Source: a virus. From it: a stretch of DNA of 23,266 nt. Numbering within the stretch: position 1 is the stretch's first letter; each line of letters begins with the position of its first letter. Made by a program: the position numbers and the translations under genes. Where the stretch lies: the IMG/VR virus record IMGVR_UViG_3300046507_000439, positions 1-23,266 of that record. One strand, 5' to 3'. Below are positions 15,757 through 20,763 of the stretch, piece after piece. The notes beneath the pieces were generated by a model, which worked only from the letters and a program-made list of their open reading frames with translations, did not search any database and was not told where the DNA came from.

Positions 15757-16581
15757 TTAGGCTGCTTCTGCTTGGTTGGCAGAGGCGTTGTCATTTGCTG
15801 CCGACGGAAAGAACTTGGCCAGCTCTTGGTAGCCCTCGCCCTTCTTGTACTTGATGCTGTCCGGCATGCTGAACCGGTTTTTGGCGACGAAGCCCGCTTT
15901 CTCGCTCAGATGGATGTTTCGCTCATTGCCGCCCTCGGCGTGAGTGACTGTCTTCTTGTTGCCGACGTCTGCCTTGACCAGAGAAACGCGATAGTTGACG
16001 AAGGCGACAACGTCCGCCTTTTCGCGCACCAAAGCTGCGGCTCGTTTATTCAATTTGATTTCGTACCGCGAATATGGGTCAGAAATCGGCGAGTTGAACT
16101 GCACGATGCCGGGGTGCGCAAGCTGGACGACCGTAATGCCAACGTCGGCAAGGTCGCTCAGCGCATCGAGGTATTCTCCCCACTCGACATCAGCCTCGCG
16201 GAAGCCGCGACCGAATCCGGCCGGGGAGCCTTGGCTATTGTCGTCGATGGAGACCGCTCCGATGCGGGCGCAAGTGCGAGCCCAGATGAGCGGCTCGATG
16301 CCGTCAAGTGAATCGACGATGAGCGTCTTGAAGTCGTGCTCAGTCGTCAGCAGTTCGCCAACCACGCCCCAAAGATCATCCATGGATGCGATCGTGCCGG
16401 GAGTTGCCAGGTCGATATCGGCCGGCGCTCGCTCGCCAGCGGTTGGCAGATACAGCGGAGACGGGAATTCGGCGGCAAGGGAAGTCTTGCCGACACCGTC
16501 AACGCCATAGATAACGAGCAGCGGGGGTCTTTCCTGCGCCTGCTTTTTCGTTGATTTCAAACTTCCAAGCGAAATTGCCAT
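15757..16581 (-). CDS. Sak4-like RecA-fold ATPase (AAA_24 type)
   Basis: In this 274-residue protein Walker A is GVDGVGKT (26-33) and Walker B is TLIVDSLDG (86-93); the later QLAHPGIV and FNSPISDPYSRYEIKLN segments fit the phage Sak4 branch. These minimal RecA-like ATPases promote strand annealing together with a DUF669 protein, and that gene lies immediately downstream. The start is chosen for an excellent AGGAGG five bases before the ATG, overlapping the stop of a tiny membrane-protein gene. Its last 13 residues (ANDNASANQAEAA), preceded by Ala, have the same length and ends as the Caulobacter ssrA tag. This is the strongest degron-like tail in the window. Confidence 0.88.
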   Translation of the reverse strand: MAISLGSLKSTKKQAQERPPLLVIYGVDGVGKTSLAAEFPSPLYLPTAGERAPADIDLATPGTIASMDDLWGVVGELLTTEHDFKTLIVDSLDGIEPLIWARTCARIGAVSIDDNSQGSPAGFGRGFREADVEWGEYLDALSDLADVGITVVQLAHPGIVQFNSPISDPYSRYEIKLNKRAAALVREKADVVAFVNYRVSLVKADVGNKKTVTHAEGGNERNIHLSEKAGFVAKNRFSMPDSIKYKKGEGYQELAKFFPSAANDNASANQAEAA

Positions 16582-16589
16582 AGTTCCTC

Positions 16590-16670
16590 CTAGTGAAAAT
16601 AGAGAACGGCGGAAACCAAAGCCGCCGCGATGATTGCCGGCCACCAGCTATGCGGGTTGGGCGGCCACAT
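16590..16670 (-). CDS. Tiny membrane protein (26 residues)
   Basis: The short frame begins ATG-Trp-Pro-Pro and encodes a single hydrophobic segment, PAIIAAALVSAVLYFH, preceded by a Pro/Trp-rich head. Its TAG stop forms part of the TAGGAGGAACT ribosome site of the Sak4-like gene. It begins 20 bases after the preceding gene stop and has no obvious ribosome site of its own, so it would rely on coupling. It follows another small membrane protein gene. The function is unknown, and it could be a chance frame. Confidence 0.45.
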   Translation of the reverse strand: MWPPNPHSWWPAIIAAALVSAVLYFH

Positions 16671-16689
16671 GCCGGTGTCGGCCGGCCGT

Positions 16690-16953
16690 TTACTGCCGGT
16701 AGTCATTGAGGCGATCCGCCAGCTTGCCGCCGTAGCGGACTGCTCCGACAACAACGGCGATGGCTAGTGCGGCCATCGCCACCGACGGCAGGTAGACGAT
16801 GACGCCGACGCCCACTGCCGCTGACAGGCCGGCGATTGCGGCACGCTTAAAAACGGGTGCCTTGAAGCGCGTCGGTGTGATCGGCTGCACGGTGGCGTCG
16901 ATAGGCGTGTAGTCCAGCGGCGTTCTGGTGAGTGGTGGGTCTTTCCAGTTCAT
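16690..16953 (-). CDS. Small two-helix membrane protein
   Basis: This 87-residue protein has a soluble Pro/Thr-rich N-terminus (1-36) and two probable membrane segments, ~38-55 and ~57-72, joined by a tight Pro turn. A basic R-Y-G-G-K-L-A-D-R tail follows. No family is recognised. The start ATG overlaps the upstream TGA (ATGA). A much longer in-frame extension upstream is rejected because it is rich in Arg and His and overlaps coupled genes. A holin-like role is possible but not supported by position, since lysis genes usually lie elsewhere. Confidence 0.7.
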   Translation of the reverse strand: MNWKDPPLTRTPLDYTPIDATVQPITPTRFKAPVFKRAAIAGLSAAVGVGVIVYLPSVAMAALAIAVVVGAVRYGGKLADRLNDYRQ

Positions 16954-17132
16954 GCTGCCTCCTTCATTTCTGTGGTGGTGTCGATGATGGTGTAGATGTC
17001 GACGTGAGCCTTGGCGCATCGCTTGTTCCAGCGCCGTGAAGGCGTCGCGGTACTCTTCCGTCCCTTCGCTGGCCGCATCGAACGGGCCGCTGCATCGACG
17101 AGATACTTCGGTAGATCGGGTGTTGGGGTCAT
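16950..17132 (-). CDS. Unknown 60-residue protein with a frame anomaly in its middle
   Basis: Both ends are well placed: the ATG overlaps the upstream stop (ATGA) and the stop overlaps the next start (ATGA). The ends read sensibly (MTPTPDLPKYLVDAAA and HVDIYTIIDTTTEMKEAA). Residues ~17-42 in this frame are Arg/Lys/Pro/Ser-rich and look out of frame. The -1 frame over the same bases gives GPFDAASEGTEEYRDAFTAL, a normal acidic helix. Two compensating indels would explain this. No family is recognised. The coordinates given are those of the uninterrupted frame. Confidence 0.5.
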   Translation of the reverse strand: MTPTPDLPKYLVDAAARSMRPAKGRKSTATPSRRWNKRCAKAHVDIYTIIDTTTEMKEAA

Positions 17133-17443
17133 TCTGCTGCGGCCAGCACTTGCGCCTCCAAGTAACAGCGTCGGGCAGCGGAGTGCATGTGCGTGTACGG
17201 TCGGCTTTCGCTAACCTTGGCGTTGGCGAGTTCGCGAGCCTCGCGCTCCAGCTGCCCGCGCGTCTTGCCGGTTGTGCCGCGCGTTGCCGGCTCTTTGGCT
17301 GGCGTGCGAAAGCCCTTCCCGCCGGCAATGCGTTCCATCACGGTCAGTCGGCGGACGAAGTGGCCTTCGTCGGTAGACGGCATACCAAGCTTGAAGTCGT
17401 TGGCGTGGTAGTCAGCGGCGAGTTTGTCGAAGATATTAGACAT
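17129..17443 (-). CDS. Unknown 104-residue protein
   Basis: The N-terminus is SNIFDKLAADYHANDFKLG and the middle is basic (RLTVMERIAGGKGF, then a Lys/Thr/Arg-rich stretch). The C-terminus is helical (QLEREARELANAKV) and ends AAAE. No family is recognised. The internal HAND is not followed by Asn and so is not a copy of the ANDN motif. The start has GAGAGGAGACTT directly before it, and just upstream a 9-bp hairpin with a seven-base ACCAA-containing loop. The stop overlaps the next gene (ATGA). Confidence 0.7.
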   Translation of the reverse strand: MSNIFDKLAADYHANDFKLGMPSTDEGHFVRRLTVMERIAGGKGFRTPAKEPATRGTTGKTRGQLEREARELANAKVSESRPYTHMHSAARRCYLEAQVLAAAE

Positions 17444-17445
17444 AA

Positions 17446-17480
17446 GTCTCCTCTCGCCGTGCGGTTGGTCGCCGCACGGC
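17446..17480 (-). promoter_or_regulatory. 5' leader element: 9-bp hairpin directly before GAGGAGAC
   Basis: On the minus strand a perfect 9-bp stem (17472-17480 with 17456-17464) closes a seven-base loop CGACCAA. GAGGAGAC (17446-17453) follows after two bases. Here the hairpin replaces the CACCACA box and could occlude or present the ribosome site. Its loop matches the CCACCAA loop near 7946 at six of seven bases. Confidence 0.55.
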
Positions 17481-17508
17481 TTGCTGGTGTGGTGGTTGGT
17501 GGCGTTGG

Positions 17509-18624
17509 TTAGGCGGCGCGCATTACCCAGTCTTCGACCGCGGTTTTTGCCGTCGCCAGATGCAGCCCAGTTGCTTGCCGCAACAGGCGGATTGCATCGA
17601 TTTTCCTGCCGTCCATGGCAAGCCGTTGCCATTCGTGCTCATAAGCTGGCTTGTCGACCTTGGTAGAGCCGGAGAGCACGTACACGCCGAATTCCTGGCC
17701 CTTGTGGATGCCAGCGAGGCGAGCAGCTTCTTTGCCAGCTGCCGCTTCTGTGGCGTGGACGTAGGGCCGCGTGGCTGGCTTCGGCTGGCCGTTCTCGATG
17801 ATGGCGACGATGGCGGTAGGTGCCGGCTGGGCGACTGTGAACTCACTGGAAAAGAAGCGCAGCCCTTCATCGAAGCCCTTGCACCACAAGTCAGCGTGGC
17901 CGTCGTCATCAATCTCGACGATGTGCGTGATAGTGCCTACCGGGATCTGCGGGTAGTCCGTATGCGTGACGAGAACACGATCACCAACCTTGAACTTGGC
18001 CGGCGCCGCGTTGTCGTTGCTAGCCGCAACCGCAACGGCTGGTTCGTGGACCCATTCGGCGATGAGGTCGTGTTCCGATTTGAGTTCGGTCGTCCAATAG
18101 TGACCTCCTGCCGTGTACCACAGCGTGCAGTCTTCAGCCTCACAACGAGCACCTAACGGATACTGATCGTCATGTTCGTCAATGCGAATCGGCCCGACCT
18201 TGCGACCGTCTCGCGTGCGATAGTATTTTCCGGCTTCGATGGTGAAGGCTACCGGCTGCGCTTGCGCGGCAACTGGCATCGGCTTAAGGTCGGAAAGACT
18301 GTAGAACTCGCGGCAGGTATTGTTGCGATAGTAAGCGAAAGCGCGATCTTTCGGCTCGACTTCCAGCAGCCAATAATCATCGCCGACATCAACGACAACG
18401 CCCTCACCCTCCACTGTATGGTCATCGTACCGCACACGATCGCCGACTTTCGGCTGCCACTTTGTCTCGACTAGTTCGAAGCCTGCCTTGCGGGAACGCA
18501 GGTCTCCATCATTGTCGTTGAAGATGGCGAACTCTCCGTCCCTATTCAGGGTGAAAACGGCACCAACATTGAAGCCGGCACCGGCGAGCGTCATCCTGAT
18601 CTGCTGTACTTTTTTGTAGCCCAT
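17509..18624 (-). CDS. Multidomain SH3-like protein with L7/L12-like C-terminus
   Basis: This 371-residue protein has at least two KVGDRV-type SH3/KOW-like modules: one with KVGDRVRYDDHTVEGEGVVV (residues ~56-75) and one with KFKVGDRVLVTHTDYPQIPV. Between them lies GKYYRTRDGRKVGPI, a segment seen in other phage proteins. A spacer carries SNDN in an Ala-rich linker. The last ~30 residues, KIDAIRLLRQATGLHLATAK and onward, follow the L7/L12 C-domain helix pattern and end in MRAA. Function is unknown; the modules suggest RNA, DNA or protein scaffolding. The ATG overlaps the upstream TGA (TGATG), with AAGGAG seven bases before. Confidence 0.72.
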   Translation of the reverse strand: MGYKKVQQIRMTLAGAGFNVGAVFTLNRDGEFAIFNDNDGDLRSRKAGFELVETKWQPKVGDRVRYDDHTVEGEGVVVDVGDDYWLLEVEPKDRAFAYYRNNTCREFYSLSDLKPMPVAAQAQPVAFTIEAGKYYRTRDGRKVGPIRIDEHDDQYPLGARCEAEDCTLWYTAGGHYWTTELKSEHDLIAEWVHEPAVAVAASNDNAAPAKFKVGDRVLVTHTDYPQIPVGTITHIVEIDDDGHADLWCKGFDEGLRFFSSEFTVAQPAPTAIVAIIENGQPKPATRPYVHATEAAAGKEAARLAGIHKGQEFGVYVLSGSTKVDKPAYEHEWQRLAMDGRKIDAIRLLRQATGLHLATAKTAVEDWVMRAA

Positions 18625-18923
18625 CACGCAGCTCCTTCCGTCTTGCTGTCCGGCACCAAACGAGCGCCCTTGGTGAAGTCGACCTTGATGACATTGTCGC
18701 TGGCGGTCGGCTGGTCCGCGACCTGTGGCGGATAGGCTTCCGGATCGTGCTCGATCTCGATTGCGTGCCACCAGATGGTGCTTGCGCCGTCCGCAAGCCG
18801 AACTAGATATTCAGCGCCCCACTCGCGCTGGCCGATAATCTGGCCGGTGAGGTTCGGGTTTTGCCTCGATCTGACGAGGTCGCCAAAATCGAAGTAATCG
18901 CATTCGCAGGTTGGCTCGCTCAT
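18624..18923 (-). CDS. Small SH3-like protein
   Basis: In this 99-residue protein, residues 12-58 (FGDLVRSRQNPNLTGQIIGQ, then a W-G-A-E-Y-L-V-R-L strand and IWWHAIEIE) look like a single SH3/KOW-type barrel: a G-D-x-V opening, a G-x-I-x-G turn and alternating strands. The tail holds ASDNVIKVDF and ends EGAA. It resembles a shortened relative of the downstream multidomain protein, to which it is coupled. Its own start overlaps the HTH gene stop (ATGA). Function is unknown. Confidence 0.68.
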   Translation of the reverse strand: MSEPTCECDYFDFGDLVRSRQNPNLTGQIIGQREWGAEYLVRLADGASTIWWHAIEIEHDPEAYPPQVADQPTASDNVIKVDFTKGARLVPDSKTEGAA

Positions 18924-19225
18924 GCCGCCACCTTCTCGGTAGGCTGCGTCGCCGATCTTGCCAGCGAAACCGGCATCAGGCCGGACGTCGTCGAGCAGCC
19001 GCCGTTGTGCGGCATCATCTTCGTGATGCGGTCTGGGTGATTGTCGTTGGCGGCGACCAACTGGCTGGGCGGCGTGAGGCGCACGAAACGTTTGCCGCTA
19101 ATATTGTAGTACGCCGTCATAGTGCTGACGCCGAACTTATCGGCGATGTCTCGGAATGCCATGCCCGAGAGGCGCAGAGAGCGCATCTCTTGAAGCATGG
19201 AAGCAGTGATGACTTTTGGTCTCAT
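18920..19225 (-). CDS. HTH DNA-binding protein, first gene of the long leftward unit
   Basis: In this 101-residue protein, residues 5-45 form a resolvase/homeodomain-like HTH: MLQEMRSLRLSGMAFRDIAD, then KFGVSTMTAYYNI, which is the usual G-x-x-x-x-x-I-A pattern and recognition helix. The rest is an unstructured tail with ANDN at residues ~60-63, two cysteine/serine-rich turns and a KVAA end. It starts after CCACATGAGGAGACCAA, and a 5-bp hairpin with a CACCAA loop lies upstream. As first gene of the leftward unit opposite the repressor, it holds the position of a Cro-like or activator protein. The role is inferred. Confidence 0.75.
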   Translation of the reverse strand: MRPKVITASMLQEMRSLRLSGMAFRDIADKFGVSTMTAYYNISGKRFVRLTPPSQLVAANDNHPDRITKMMPHNGGCSTTSGLMPVSLARSATQPTEKVAA

Positions 19226-19283
19226 TTGGTCTCCTCATGTGGTTGGTGTGGGCTGAGCGCCGTTGGTGCGGCGATCACGGATA

Positions 19284-19346
19284 TTGACAAATTTGTAATT
19301 CGTCGGAAGATAATGTACACAAACCCTTTGCTCAACAAATTTGTCA
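19284..19346. promoter_or_regulatory. Divergent overlapping promoters with two ACAAATTTGT operators
   Basis: Plus strand: TTGACA (19284-19289) and GATAAT (19309-19314), spacer 19, lead into the S24-fold regulator gene. Minus strand: TTGAGC (complement of 19330-19335) and TATCTT (complement of 19307-19312), spacer 17, lead into the HTH gene. Perfect palindromes ACAAATTTGT lie at 19287-19296 and 19335-19344, each touching one -35 box, 48 bases apart. A dimer at each site would shut both promoters, the layout of an autoregulated switch. Confidence 0.7.
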
Positions 19347-19355
19347 GGTGAGAAA

Positions 19356-19970
19356 TTGGCTTCCGGAAAATCTAGATTCGCTCAGATGCTTATCAACGAG
19401 CAAACCCGTCAGGGGCTGACCGATCGCGAGGTGTCCGCCAAGTTCGATTGGCTGCAGCAGACGTTCAGCAGGTGGAAGATGGGCAGCCTGCCGCGTCCTC
19501 ACATGTTCGCGTCGATCGCCAACTTTCTTCAGATAAGCACCGACATGGTGGCCGAGCTGATCGACGAGGCGACCACGTCGACCGGCAACACGAAGCTGCC
19601 GGCGGGGCTGAAAACAGCAAGCGTCTACGGTCGCGTGACGGATCGCAAAGAAGGCAAGTACGTGTTCGAGCCTTTCAATATGGGCCGAAAGCGCATCCCA
19701 GAGGGGCGCTATGCTGTGTTGGTGGATACCAAAGTAATGGAGCCCGCGTTGCTCGTGGGCACGAAGGCGTGGGCGGATCCCGGCGTCTGGCCGCAGGCTG
19801 GCAACGAGGTGATGGTGCACGCCAAGGGCGGCGTTGCCTGGATCGGCAAGCTGGTCAGCCTGGCCGACGGCGAAGCGGTGATTTCGCAGTATGCCAGGAG
19901 CGGCAACCTTACGGTCAGGAACGTCGAAGCAATACATGTGATCGTCCTTTCCGAAAGAGTTGCCGGTTAG
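19356..19970 (+). CDS. Phage repressor-like regulator: HTH plus S24-fold domain lacking the Ser nucleophile
   Basis: This ~204-residue protein has an HTH in residues ~1-60 (GLTDREVSAKFDWLQQTFSR, then a typical recognition end W-K-M-G) and a LexA/cI-like domain in ~90-200. The S24 landmarks align as YAVLVDTKVMEP where active repressors have Y-x-V-x-V-D-G-x-S-M-x-P, so valine replaces the catalytic serine. A lysine remains in WIGKLVSL. It should dimerise but not self-cleave. I prefer the TTG at 19356, with AGGTGAG before it, over a TTG at 19341 that lies inside an operator; an ATG at 19386 would cut the HTH. It probably binds the nearby ACAAATTTGT palindromes. Confidence 0.78.
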   Translation: MASGKSRFAQMLINEQTRQGLTDREVSAKFDWLQQTFSRWKMGSLPRPHMFASIANFLQISTDMVAELIDEATTSTGNTKLPAGLKTASVYGRVTDRKEGKYVFEPFNMGRKRIPEGRYAVLVDTKVMEPALLVGTKAWADPGVWPQAGNEVMVHAKGGVAWIGKLVSLADGEAVISQYARSGNLTVRNVEAIHVIVLSERVAG

Positions 19971-19991
19971 TGGGGGCTGTCAAGTAGGTTC

Positions 19992-20021
19992 TTGACAAAT
20001 TTGTGGAATGTGCGGTAAACA
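19992..20021 (+). promoter_or_regulatory. Operator-overlapped promoter of the intergenic transcript
   Basis: TTGACA (19992-19997) overlaps the palindrome ACAAATTTGT (19995-20004). A weak -10, TAAACA (20016-20021), follows at 18 bases. An inverted repeat GGAATGT/ACATTCC (20005-20011 with 20019-20025) spans the -10 and could be a second regulator site. There is no open frame of useful length downstream, so the product is probably an RNA that starts near 20027. Confidence 0.5.
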
Positions 20022-20026
20022 TTCCA

Positions 20027-20235
20027 TGCCGTTGTGGTGACGGTATCGAAATCCGGAGTTTACGGCGGGCCACAAGCCAGTCTCCTCCTCCGAGAAAGTA
20101 GGAACCATTTTCCCTGAACCGCTAAGCGAGTGGTGTCGACCTAACGGTCGGTTCGGGGAGTTTGGTTTTCTTCTTATTGGCAATTTGCAACGCGAAAAAG
20201 CGCCTGCCGGCGGGTAGCCAGCGGCGCTGCTTTTA
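20027..20235 (+). ncRNA. Candidate structured small RNA with sequences complementary to the phage 5' leaders
   Basis: No convincing coding frame lies between the S24-fold regulator and the short minus-strand gene, but this segment has promoter, structure and terminator. At its 5' end CCGU/ACGG (20029-20032 with 20040-20043) closes a seven-base loop UGUGGUG, the exact complement of CACCACA. At 20080-20087 GUCUCCUC is the exact complement of GAGGAGAC. Then comes a 9-bp stem (20112-20120 with 20150-20158, one G-U) stacked on a GACC/GGUC hairpin and followed by a U-rich tract, and finally a strong terminator. It could bind the repeated leaders in trans. The alternative is a degenerate leader-like sequence on the other strand. 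Confidence 0.4.
20195..20235 (+). terminator. Bidirectional rho-independent terminator
   Basis: AGCGCC (20199-20204) pairs with GGCGCT (20223-20228). The stem continues with GC and GGC pairs interrupted by one mismatch, and TTTT follows at 20231. Upstream AAAAA gives a T-run for minus-strand transcripts too. It would end the intergenic transcript, and possibly read-through from the S24-fold regulator. Confidence 0.8.
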
Positions 20236-20291
20236 TGTCGTGATTTTCATGTGGTTTCTCATGATGCCCCTCGCTTGAATGGTAGTTCCTA

Positions 20292-20321
20292 TAAAAAGGA
20301 AAAGCCGCCCGGAGGCGGCTT
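20292..20321 (-). terminator. Rho-independent terminator of the short minus-strand gene
   Basis: A perfect 8-bp stem AAGCCGCC/GGCGGCTT with a CGGA loop (20302-20321) is followed on the minus strand by TTTTCCTTTTT. It lies about 25 bases past the TGA at 20345, which suggests that the true 3' end of the neighbouring gene is at 20345 rather than 20388. Confidence 0.8.
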
Positions 20322-20344
20322 CTTGCTCATCACGTCAAACGGCG

Positions 20345-20446
20345 TCATGCGGTTTGATCTAAGGAGCCGCCGCCCCTACGCAATACATTAGGGCGGGCCT
20401 CTCTGGCATTGATGACGTCTTCTGCCGCCATCATTGCCAGTATCAT
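20345..20446 (-). CDS. Overlapping frame: probable displaced C-terminus of the short minus-strand gene
   Basis: The frame reads MILAMMAAEDVINAREARPN, then a basic Gly-rich end and DQTA: a clean amphipathic helix, unlike the Arg/Gln-rich end of the overlapping frame. It lacks a good ribosome site of its own (only AAGAAG) and a stop codon lies just before it. Its stop is close to the terminator. The simplest view is that it is the real C-terminus of the gene starting at 20552, shifted by one base near 20,455. A separate 33-residue protein is possible. Confidence 0.35.
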   Translation of the reverse strand: MILAMMAAEDVINAREARPNVLRRGGGSLDQTA

Positions 20447-20552
20447 TTCTTCTTATGCCCTGATCAGACGCCATGATGGCGTCGTATCTTCTTGTTACTT
20501 TGTCTGCCCTGCTTCGAAATCTTCTTGGTGCAATATTATCTTTATCGCTCAT
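20388..20552 (-). CDS. Small basic protein under the S24 repressor's leftward promoter
   Basis: The frame is 54 residues. The N-terminus MSDKDNIAPRRFRSRADKVT is basic, followed by RRYDAIMASDQ. The last ~20 residues become Arg/Gly/Gln-rich and look out of frame; the overlapping +1 frame gives a better C-terminus. The start is supported by AGAGGAAGG eight bases upstream. It is the only gene between the leftward promoter at ~20.69 kb and the terminator at 20.3 kb, so it is likely the direct target of the repressor, a position often held by Cro-like or anti-repressor proteins. No DNA-binding motif is evident. Confidence 0.5.
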   Translation of the reverse strand: MSDKDNIAPRRFRSRADKVTRRYDAIMASDQGIRRNDTGNDGGRRRHQCQRGPP

Positions 20553-20671
20553 GTCTTTTGCCTTCCTCTCGTTAGTGCCCAAAAGGCGGGCCTTGTATTT
20601 TGTTTTGGGTTAGGCAGTCCTCCAACCGGCCCGCGCTTTATTCTGCGTCTTGTGTGCCGTTTGTGTGATTA

Positions 20672-20701
20672 TTGGTATAGGTTATCGGTTTATAGGTCAA
20701 C
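20672..20701 (-). promoter_or_regulatory. Leftward promoter with two TATAGGTYRA operators
   Basis: TATAGGTTATC (20676-20686) and TATAGGTCAAC (20691-20701) are direct repeats 15 bases apart. The complement of the second supplies a minus-strand -35 box TTGACC, with TATACC (15-base spacing) or TACCAA (17) as -10. The remaining stretch to the repressor start at 20764 is AT-rich and contains TTGCAA with TAACTG 17 bases on, a weak candidate for the repressor's own promoter. Confidence 0.6.
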
Positions 20702-20763
20702 AGCTTTTTATTGCAATCATACACATAATCTGATAACTGATTGAAAAAATAAGGGATAAATCT

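Noticed and set aside
19980-20183. Minus-strand 67-codon frame across the intergenic segment
   Set aside because: It runs through an operator, a promoter and paired RNA stems, and has no ribosome site before its ATG. An internal TTG after GGAGGAGGAGAC would give only 31 residues.
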